NCBI RefSeq assembly: GCF_008763945.1
Contig: NZ_VTQH01000003.1
Span: forward strand, 372,001 to 436,000
Origin: Microbacterium testaceum StLB037
Lineage (GTDB): Bacteria; Actinomycetota; Actinomycetes; Actinomycetales; Microbacteriaceae
Reading direction: 5' to 3'
DNA: 64,000 nt
The position numbers were made by a program, and so were the translations under genes. Every line of letters starts with the position of its first letter. Position 1 is the stretch's first letter. This document shows positions 9,999-16,870 of the stretch, piece after piece. The notes under the pieces are model-generated. The model did no database searches. It was not told the origin of the DNA and saw only the letters and a list, made by a program, of their open reading frames with translations.

Positions 9999-10107
9999 CG
10001 GTGCGTCGCGCGAGGCGTGCCTGCGTGCGCGGTCACCGCCCGAGGGCAGACCGGATGAACGTGCGGGTAAACGCATCTTGTGAATACGCGACGAATCGTT
10101 GCGGGCT

Positions 10108-10127
10108 GGTGAACCGCTCGTTCACCC
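10108..10127 (+). promoter_or_regulatory. Inverted GGTGAAC/GTTCACC site before an unknown gene
   Basis: GGTGAAC (10108-10114) and GTTCACC (10120-10126) form a perfect 7-bp inverted repeat with a five-base spacer. GTTCACC is also the core of the PhoP-box-like repeats before pstC. The surrounding 9999-10229 gap holds nothing else I can identify; no clear -10 was placed. Confidence 0.4.
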
Positions 10128-10229
10128 TCTGCTCGCGCCGCGGCTACGCGACAGGAGGACGTTTCTCTCTACGGAACAGCGCGGGGAACCCGAAACCCCC
10201 ACGACGGCTCCGCCAGACAGGGGCCTCTC

Positions 10230-10769
10230 GTGAGCGATCAGCTCTTCTCCACCCGCGCGCGCCGCGGACGGGTGATCTTCGACACCTTCCGCTCGGTGCG
10301 CGATCCGCGACTGAGCGCGTGGCTGCTCTTCCGTTCCTACCTTCTCCCCGAGTTGGCGGCATCACAACTCGCCCTGATGGAGAACCCCACGGCCGCGGGT
10401 GCTCTCGCCCCGATCGGCGTCTTCGGCGTCTGGCGGCTCCTCGCGACAAACAACCGCGAGCTCGCCCGCTGCGCGACGGTCTTCGCCTCGCCGTCCGTCG
10501 CGGTCGACGCCGCCCGGGTTGAACAGTCCCGCGCGGACCAGCTGCAGGTGTCGACGGTCCGCGGCCCCGTGGCGACCAAGCACGCGTGGGTGCTGCGCCG
10601 CGGCGATCGGCCGATCGCGACCGCGGCGCGCTGGTACGAATCAGCCGGTGAGGCGTCGGCGGCCGGCCGCGCGGCCGTCGCGGTGTTCCGGTCCGCCGAC
10701 GTCGTCGAGGGCGTCAGCATCGGGAGCGCCTCCGGACGTCGGTCGCGCGTGTCGGCGCAGCCCGCGTGA
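10230..10769 (+). CDS. Uncharacterised 179-residue protein
   Basis: Not recognised with confidence. The N-terminal half (residues 1-70) is helical and fairly hydrophobic around AWLLFRSYLLPELAASQ but has no clear transmembrane segment or signal peptide. The second half, around KHAWVLRRGDRPIATAARWY followed by an alanine-rich helix, faintly resembles the short beta-beta-beta-alpha YegP/DUF1508 fold, in which a residue pattern like WR-L-NGE-IA-S recurs. That likeness is weak. The start is GTG. A GTTCACC inverted repeat lies about 100 bases upstream and a PASTA kinase follows 58 bases downstream. Codon use resembles its neighbours, so it appears to be a real gene. Confidence 0.7.
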   Translation: MSDQLFSTRARRGRVIFDTFRSVRDPRLSAWLLFRSYLLPELAASQLALMENPTAAGALAPIGVFGVWRLLATNNRELARCATVFASPSVAVDAARVEQSRADQLQVSTVRGPVATKHAWVLRRGDRPIATAARWYESAGEASAAGRAAVAVFRSADVVEGVSIGSASGRRSRVSAQPA

Positions 10770-10827
10770 TCGCTCGTCGGCGCGCAGGATTGCGGCAGCC
10801 GGTCGGCCGGTCTGAGGGAGCCGACTG

Positions 10828-12492
10828 ATGGTCGACGATGCCGCCGGTCTCGTCGCGGGGAGGTTCCGCGTCGAAGGGCTCCTCGGCACCGGGGGAACGG
10901 CATCCGTCTTCCGCGCCCGGGATGAGGTGACCGGTCAGACCGTCGCCGTCAAACTGCTGCATCCCCACCTTTCTCAGAGCGACACCGTCCGCGAGGCCTT
11001 CCTCCGCGAGGGCAGGCGGACGGCGCACGTCTCCCACCCGTCGATCGTCGCCGTCGTCGATATGGGGACCTTCCGCGAGCACGGCATCCCCATCGCCTGG
11101 ATTGCCCAGCGGATCGTCGAAGGCGTGACCCTCGCGGAGCACGTCCGTGCCACCGGTCCGCTCTCCGCGGTCCACGCCGGGGCGGTCGCCGGGGACATCC
11201 TCTATGCGCTGGGTGCCGCTCACGCGGTCGGTCTCGTGCACCGCGATGTGTCGCCCGCGAACGTGCTCGTGCGCGTCGACGACGAGGGCCGCCCCCGATC
11301 GACGCTCCTCGATTTCGGCCTCGCCGATGCGGCGGGAGAGACGGCCCACGGCGACGACGTTCTGCGCAGCTCTGTGTCACCGGTCACCGCGGGGGTGGTC
11401 GGAAACGCCGAGTTCGCCTCGCCCGAGCAGCTGAGCGGGCAGCCCGTCGGCCCGCGCGGCGACCTGTATCAGGTCGGCGGGATGCTGTACTTCGCGCTCA
11501 CCGGTCGCGCCCCGTTCACGGGGAGCGACCGGACCGCCGTCATCCGGGCCCACCTGCACGCCCCGCCTCCCGTCCCGTCCGTGGCCGTCCGCTCCGTCCC
11601 CGGTGCGCTCGATCGCGTGGTCGTGCGATCGATGCTCAAGGAGCCGGCGAACAGATTCGCCGACGCCGCCGAGATGCGCGCAGCGGTTCTCGATGCGGTC
11701 ACCCCCGTGCGAGCGCCCGCCCGCGGCGATGACGAGGTGTCGTCGACACGGGTCCTGACGGCCGCCCCTCTCGGTGCCGGTCCGACGCCGGCCCCCGCTC
11801 CGGTGGACGAGTCGACGCGACACGGACCCCGGTGGGGAGCGATCGCGGCCATCGTTCTGCTGCTGGCGGGCACGGCGGCCGCCGTCCCCCTCATGGCGAA
11901 CGCCGGTCGTACGGCGCCCGCGGTCGAGCCGTCCGCGGCGGCCTCGGCTCCGGTGCCCACCGCGACGACGACATCGACGCCGCAACCGACCGCATCGGAC
12001 CCCGGCACGCCCGCACCGATCGCCACCGCGCTCGTGCCCGCCTTCGGCTCCCTCGACGACACGCGACTCGCGCTCGCGGCGGCGGGGTTCGTCCTCGGCG
12101 ACATCACCGAGCGCGACGCGCCCCAGTCGGGCGGGACGGTGCTCTCCTCCGACCCGGCCCCCGGGACGGCGGTCGCGCTCGGTTCCGCGGTGCGCCTGGT
12201 CGTGGCATCCGGATCCAATCTCGTCCCGGACGTCGTCGGAATGGATGCCGCGGGAGCGGCCTCGTCGATGCGTGCAGCGGGCTTCGTCCCGGCGCAGACG
12301 ACCGTCGCCTCCGACCGACCGACGGGGACCGTCGTCGGCGTCGAACCCGCGGCGGGAAGCGCCGTCCGTCTCGGAAGCGCCGTGACGATCCTCGTCGCCG
12401 CAGCCCGGGCGACTCCGACGCCGGTCCCGCCGTCTCCGTCGTCCACGCCGACGCCGGTCTCGACCGCCTCGCCGACGGGCGGACCGCGATGA
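10828..12492 (+). CDS. Serine/threonine protein kinase with two PASTA domains
   Basis: Membrane kinase of 554 residues. The kinase domain (about 10-290) has the glycine loop GTGGTASVF, VAVK lysine, HRDVSPANV catalytic loop, DFG and the APE-like SPEQLSG region. The catalytic loop has Ser where most kinases have Lys (HRDLKP-N), a mild departure. A Thr/Ala/Pro linker leads to one transmembrane helix (about 336-355) and an external Ser/Thr/Pro stretch. Two PASTA repeats follow (about 398-466 and 467-530), which in relatives bind peptidoglycan fragments. A GAGGGAG ribosome site precedes the ATG. No phosphatase partner or FHA protein is nearby, so its target is unknown; it stands just before the pst locus. 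Confidence 0.92.
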   Translation: MVDDAAGLVAGRFRVEGLLGTGGTASVFRARDEVTGQTVAVKLLHPHLSQSDTVREAFLREGRRTAHVSHPSIVAVVDMGTFREHGIPIAWIAQRIVEGVTLAEHVRATGPLSAVHAGAVAGDILYALGAAHAVGLVHRDVSPANVLVRVDDEGRPRSTLLDFGLADAAGETAHGDDVLRSSVSPVTAGVVGNAEFASPEQLSGQPVGPRGDLYQVGGMLYFALTGRAPFTGSDRTAVIRAHLHAPPPVPSVAVRSVPGALDRVVVRSMLKEPANRFADAAEMRAAVLDAVTPVRAPARGDDEVSSTRVLTAAPLGAGPTPAPAPVDESTRHGPRWGAIAAIVLLLAGTAAAVPLMANAGRTAPAVEPSAAASAPVPTATTTSTPQPTASDPGTPAPIATALVPAFGSLDDTRLALAAAGFVLGDITERDAPQSGGTVLSSDPAPGTAVALGSAVRLVVASGSNLVPDVVGMDAAGAASSMRAAGFVPAQTTVASDRPTGTVVGVEPAAGSAVRLGSAVTILVAAARATPTPVPPSPSSTPTPVSTASPTGGPR

Positions 12493-12515
12493 CGCCTCGA
12501 CCGGCGTCGTCCCTC

Positions 12516-12602
12516 GTTCACCTTCGAACGTCTCTCGTTCACCACCCCGCCAGCCGACGTGGACAGTCGAACCGGGTGCCGTTCACGGCTGGCTCCTAGC
12601 CT
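12516..12602 (+). promoter_or_regulatory. PhoP-box-like GTTCACC repeats and -10 box before pstC
   Basis: GTTCACC occurs at 12516-12522 and 12537-12543, and GTTCACG at 12581-12587. A TAGCCT -10 box follows at 12597-12602. GTTCACC direct repeats are the known core of PhoP operators in Streptomyces; the 21-base spacing of the first two is close to, not exactly, two 11-base units. The third copy occupies the -35 position, as in PhoP-activated promoters that lack a -35. A start near 12609 would leave a leader of about 140 bases before pstC. Confidence 0.55.
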
Positions 12603-12751
12603 CGCAATGCCGGCGACCCGAGCCGGTTCCAGGGGAAGCGAGCGAGTCGCGACACCGGCCGGTCGACCGGCGCCCCGCGATCCTCCCCTCGTCGTTCGAG
12701 GCTGAGCGACGTGAGGCGCGGCCGACTCCCGGCGCGATCGATGGAGGGCGC

Positions 12752-13771
12752 ATGACGGACACCACGACGGCGGTGCTACCGCCGACGACGGACGCGGCGA
12801 AGCCGACGCCACGCTCATTGAAGAGCGCTCCCGTCATCGCCGATCGGGTGTTCCGCACCACCGCGTATGCCGCGGGAACCATCACCGTCGCCGTGATGCT
12901 CGCCGTCGGAATCTTCCTCACGGCGCGCGCCGGCGATGCCCTCGCGGTGGCGGGTCCGTCGTTCCTCACGACGCAGGAATGGTCGCCCGAGACCGGCACG
13001 TTCGGTGTCGCCGCCGTGCTGTTCGGGACGGTGACCATCGCCCTGGTGGCCATGGCCATCTCTGTGCCGCTGGCGATGGGGACGGCGTTGCTCATCAGCG
13101 AGATCGTGCCGCCACGGGCGCGGGGCCTTCTCATCACGATGGTCGACCTGATGGCGGCCGTGCCCAGTGTCGTGTTCGGGCTGTGGGGCGTGTTCTTCCT
13201 CCAGACGGGCGTCATCCCGGTCGCCCAGTGGATCTCGACCTACTTCGGCTGGATCCCGATCTTCCGCGTCGCCGACGAGACCGGCGCACGGCTGACGGAC
13301 GCCGGTGCGTACACCTCCTCGGCGTTCATCGCGGGGATCGTCGTCGCGCTCATGGTCGTGCCGACCCAGACCTCGGTGATGCGCGAGGCGTTCTCGCAAG
13401 CGCCGCTCGGCGAGCGGGAGGGGGCCCTCGCGCTCGGTTCGACCCGATGGGGGATGATCCGCGCCGTCGTGCTCCCCTTCGGCCGGGGCGGCATCATCGG
13501 CGGCACCATGCTCGGCCTCGGACGCGCCCTCGGCGAGACCATCGCCGTCGTCATGATCATCTCGCCGATCTTCACGATCAACACCGAGCTGCTGAAGACC
13601 GGCACCAACTCGGTGTCCGCGCTCATCGCCCTCCGTTATGGGGAGGCGAGCCAGTTCGGCCTGTCCGCCCTCATGGCGGCGGGGCTCGTGCTGTTCATCA
13701 TCACGTTGATCGTCAACTTCACCGCGTCGACGATCGTCGCGCGCAGCCGGTCCGGAGCGGAGAGCAACTGA
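12752..13771 (+). CDS. pstC: Phosphate ABC transporter permease PstC
   Basis: 339-residue inner-membrane permease, one half of the Pst channel. A cytosolic N-terminus of about 35 residues is followed by six predicted helices. The binding-protein-dependent permease loop (EREGALALGSTRWGMIRAVV) is present near residue 225, and the PstC-typical GRALGETIAVVMI follows near 255. ATG is preceded by GGAGGG. It is the first gene of a run of eleven same-strand genes ending at 27555, and its stop overlaps pstA by one base (TGATG). Confidence 0.95.
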   Translation: MTDTTTAVLPPTTDAAKPTPRSLKSAPVIADRVFRTTAYAAGTITVAVMLAVGIFLTARAGDALAVAGPSFLTTQEWSPETGTFGVAAVLFGTVTIALVAMAISVPLAMGTALLISEIVPPRARGLLITMVDLMAAVPSVVFGLWGVFFLQTGVIPVAQWISTYFGWIPIFRVADETGARLTDAGAYTSSAFIAGIVVALMVVPTQTSVMREAFSQAPLGEREGALALGSTRWGMIRAVVLPFGRGGIIGGTMLGLGRALGETIAVVMIISPIFTINTELLKTGTNSVSALIALRYGEASQFGLSALMAAGLVLFIITLIVNFTASTIVARSRSGAESN

Positions 13772-15108
13772 TGGCGATCCTCACCCCCGAGGCCCCGACG
13801 GCTACGGCCCGAGACGAGTCTCCGCGCCAGACCTCGCGCACGTCGATTCCGCATCGCACGGGCGCCGTCGGCGAGCGACGCGATCTGCGGACGGTCCCCT
13901 TCGGCGACCGCTTCGACCTCATCGGCAGCGGGGCGGCGGCCGTCGCCGTCTCGACACTGATGTTCGGATGGCTCACCCCCATGACGGGTGTCGTCGGGTG
14001 GGTGGTGCTGTCGTTCATCGGCTTCCTCGGCATCTACGCGGTCCTGACCGCGATGCGCGCCGACCGTCTCGCCATCAGCGAGCGGGTCATGACCGCGTTG
14101 TTCTACTCCGCGGGCGTGCTCCTGCTCGGGGCGCTGGCCTTCGTGGTGTTCTTCACCCTCGTGCGGGGCTCGTCGGCCCTGTTCCACCTGAACTTCTTCA
14201 CCGAGACGATGAAGCTCGCCGGTCCCCTCGACCCGCTGACGATGGGTGGCATCGCGCACGCCATCGTCGGAACGCTCATCCAGATCAGCATCGCCTTGAC
14301 GATCACGATTCCGCTTGGGGTGACCACGGCCGTCTTCCTGAACGAGATCGGCGGACGCTTCGCCCGCTTCGTGCGGACCATCTCGGATGCCATGACGGCT
14401 CTGCCCTCGATCGTCGCGGGACTGTTCGTCTACGCCGCCGTCGTGACCCTCATCACGAATCAGCGCTCGGGGTTCGCGGCATCCCTCGCCATCAGCGTGA
14501 TGATGCTCCCGATCATCATCCGGGCCTCCGACGTGGTGCTGCGCCTGGTGCCCCACAACCTGCGCGAGGCGTCGTACGCGCTCGGCACGAGCCGGTGGCG
14601 CACGGTGTGGAGCGTCGTCCTGCCCACCTCGCGCTCCGGTCTCGTGACGGCCGTGATCCTCGGTACCGCCCGCGGAATCGGCGAGACCTCTCCGGTGCTG
14701 CTCACCTCGGGCGTCACCGCGGAGATGAACCTGAACCCCTTCTCGGGTCCGATGATCTCGCTCCCGCTACAGGTGTTCGACTTCGTGAAGTCCCCGGAGC
14801 CGAGCATGATCGCCCGCGGGTTCGGCACCGCCGCCACCCTCGTGCTGCTCGTGCTGACCCTGTTCATCGTCGCCCGCCTGATTGGTGGACGAGGGCCCGG
14901 CCAACTCTCGGACCGTCAGCGTCGTGCCGCGTCCGCCGCGTCGGCTCGCGATCTCGTCCGCATCGAGGGGGAGTCCGCCGTCGCCGCTTCGCGTGCCGGA
15001 CGACGCACCCTGCCGCCGGGCCGTCCGCCCAAGGACCTCGAGCGTCGCCTCGCGCTGCGCGCGCTCACCGCACGCTTCAACCGATCCACCGAGGAGAACC
15101 CGTCGTGA
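13771..15108 (+). CDS. pstA: Phosphate ABC transporter permease PstA with terminal extensions
   Basis: Second Pst permease subunit. At 445 residues it is much longer than the usual ~290-300. A cytosolic N-terminus and two extra predicted helices (about 50-95) precede the standard six-helix core. The core has the coupling loop around LREASYALGTSRWRTVWSVV and the following GTARGIGETSPVLLT. After the last helix an arginine/alanine-rich cytosolic tail of about 70 residues ends ALTARFNRSTEENPS. The start overlaps the pstC stop and the stop overlaps the next GTG, so pstC, pstA and the PstS gene are translationally coupled. Confidence 0.93.
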   Translation: MAILTPEAPTATARDESPRQTSRTSIPHRTGAVGERRDLRTVPFGDRFDLIGSGAAAVAVSTLMFGWLTPMTGVVGWVVLSFIGFLGIYAVLTAMRADRLAISERVMTALFYSAGVLLLGALAFVVFFTLVRGSSALFHLNFFTETMKLAGPLDPLTMGGIAHAIVGTLIQISIALTITIPLGVTTAVFLNEIGGRFARFVRTISDAMTALPSIVAGLFVYAAVVTLITNQRSGFAASLAISVMMLPIIIRASDVVLRLVPHNLREASYALGTSRWRTVWSVVLPTSRSGLVTAVILGTARGIGETSPVLLTSGVTAEMNLNPFSGPMISLPLQVFDFVKSPEPSMIARGFGTAATLVLLVLTLFIVARLIGGRGPGQLSDRQRRAASAASARDLVRIEGESAVAASRAGRRTLPPGRPPKDLERRLALRALTARFNRSTEENPS

Positions 15109-16715
15109 ATGTCCGTCCCCGCCTGGCCCGCTTCGCCGCGGTGCTCGCGGTCGTCTCCCTCGTCGCGCTGGCCCCCTCGCCCGCACAGGCCGACGGGTAC
15201 GTGCCGATCTCCGGATCCGGCTCGACCTGGTCGCAGAACGCGCTCGATCAGTGGCGCAAGAACGTGGCCAGCAACTACGGCATGACGGTGAACTACTCGG
15301 GGACGGGGTCGAGCGCCGGGCGCACGGATTTCCGCAACAGCACCGTCGACTTCGCCATCAGTGAGATTCCCTTCCAGGACAACCCCGAGGACGGTTCCGC
15401 GCCGGAGACGACGTTCAGCGACGGGACCCCGCTGCAGGGGAAGTTCGCGTACATGCCGATCGTGGCGGGTGGCACCTCGCTGATGTACAACCTCAAGATC
15501 GGTGGCAAGCGCGTCACGAACCTGCGACTGTCCGGCGAGGTGATCGCCAAGATCTTCAGCGGTCAGATCGCCAAGTGGAACGACCCGGCGATCCAGTCCG
15601 ACAACCCCGCCCTCGCGATGCCGGATAAGACCATCACGCCGGTCTATCGTTCGGACGGCTCGGGGACGAGCGCGCAGTTCACCCTGTGGATGTCCAAGCA
15701 GTTCGGCAACATCTGGACGCAGGGCATGCGCTCGCAGTTCCCGCAAGTCAACGCCTCGTTCAAGGGACAGAACGGCTCCTTGGGCGTGGCGGGCTACGTG
15801 AGCCAGGACTACGGCGAGGGGGCCATCACCTACGTCGAGTACTCGTACGCGATGAAGTCCGGGTTCCCCGTCGTGAAGGTGCTCAACAAGGCCGGGTACT
15901 ACGTGGAGCCGACATACCAGTCGGTCGCCGTGGCGCTGATGTCCGCCGCGATCAACCCCGACCTCACGCAGAACCTGGACGGCGTGTACAACAGCGGCGA
16001 TCCTCGGGCGTATCCGATGTCGAGCTACTCGTACATGATCGTCCCCACCCAGACGAACAAGATCTTCACGGCCGAGAAGGGCAAGACCCTCAGTCGTTTC
16101 GCGAACTACATGCTGTGCGAGGGCCAGCAGCAGGCTTCCGCCCTCGGGTATTCGCCGTTGCCGATGAACCTCGTCCAGGCGGGTTCCGACGTCTTGAAGT
16201 CGATCCCCGGAACAGAGGGGCAGGTCGACTTCAACAAGTGCAACAACCCGACGTTCAAGCCGGGCGACTCCCCGGCGAACAATCAGCTCGCCGCCTCCGC
16301 TCCCAACCCTCCCGACTGCGACAAGAAGGGATCCACGCAGTGCGTGGAGGGAACGGGCGGTGCCCAGGAAGTCACACCGGCGACGGGCGCGGGCGGGGCC
16401 TCGGGTGGGGCCAACAGTGCTGCCGCGGCAGCGGGCGCCTCGGGTGGCGGTTCGTTCGGCGGGGCTGCGGCGGCCGCGGGTTCAGCCGCTGCCGGTGATG
16501 CGGCGGGCGCCCCCGTGTACGACGCGAACGGCGTGCTGGTCTCTGGGGGAGGGGCGGCCGTGAACGCGGCGGTGTCGTCGCCGTTCACGTTGGCGGATGA
16601 CGGGTGGGGGACCCCGCAGTCCATCATGCTCGTCGCCGGGCTGCTCATGCTCGCGGCCATCCTCATCCCGCCCGTGATCATCCGACGATCCGGCGCGCGA
16701 ACGAACCGTCGGTGA
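15105..16715 (+). CDS. PstS-family phosphate-binding protein with C-terminal membrane anchor
   Basis: 536 residues. An N-terminal signal peptide ends near residue 29 (AQA). The PstS domain follows (about 33-385) with SGSGSTW near its start, YRSDGSGTSAQFT in the middle and YSPLPMNLV near the end; in the family these serine-containing loops bind phosphate. Next comes a 110-residue Gly/Ala/Ser linker, then one helix (about 505-525) and RRSGARTNRR at the C-terminus. It has no lipobox cysteine and no LPXTG/LAXTG motif, so it is held by a transmembrane helix instead of lipidation or sortase. GTG start within the pstA stop, after GAGGAG. The most PstS-like of the three binding proteins here. Confidence 0.9.
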   Translation: MNVRPRLARFAAVLAVVSLVALAPSPAQADGYVPISGSGSTWSQNALDQWRKNVASNYGMTVNYSGTGSSAGRTDFRNSTVDFAISEIPFQDNPEDGSAPETTFSDGTPLQGKFAYMPIVAGGTSLMYNLKIGGKRVTNLRLSGEVIAKIFSGQIAKWNDPAIQSDNPALAMPDKTITPVYRSDGSGTSAQFTLWMSKQFGNIWTQGMRSQFPQVNASFKGQNGSLGVAGYVSQDYGEGAITYVEYSYAMKSGFPVVKVLNKAGYYVEPTYQSVAVALMSAAINPDLTQNLDGVYNSGDPRAYPMSSYSYMIVPTQTNKIFTAEKGKTLSRFANYMLCEGQQQASALGYSPLPMNLVQAGSDVLKSIPGTEGQVDFNKCNNPTFKPGDSPANNQLAASAPNPPDCDKKGSTQCVEGTGGAQEVTPATGAGGASGGANSAAAAAGASGGGSFGGAAAAAGSAAAGDAAGAPVYDANGVLVSGGGAAVNAAVSSPFTLADDGWGTPQSIMLVAGLLMLAAILIPPVIIRRSGARTNRR

Positions 16716-16830
16716 CCGAGCGGGCATCCGCCGGAGCCTCGGCGGAAGCGTTCGCGTCTCGAGCCCACCGCATCGGTACCTCGTTGCGGGCGCGTTCATG
16801 CCACCGTCACCTCCGCGCTTTTAGCTCATC

Positions 16831-16850
16831 GCGGGTGGAAAGTCACCCGC
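16831..16850 (+). promoter_or_regulatory. Hairpin in the leader of the large binding-protein gene
   Basis: GCGGGTG (16831-16837) and CACCCGC (16844-16850) form a perfect seven-base stem with a six-base loop, ending seven bases before the AAGGA ribosome site. The 155-base gap 16716-16870 is the longest gap within pstC-WxL and has an AT-richer stretch (TTTTAGCTC at 16819-16827), so a secondary promoter with a structured leader is possible. Confidence 0.35.
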
Positions 16851-16870
16851 AGAATTTAAGGAATTCACCT

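Noticed and set aside
15105-16715. Sortase or lipid anchoring of PstS
   Set aside because: No LPXTG/LAXTG before the C-terminal helix and no cysteine after the signal peptide.
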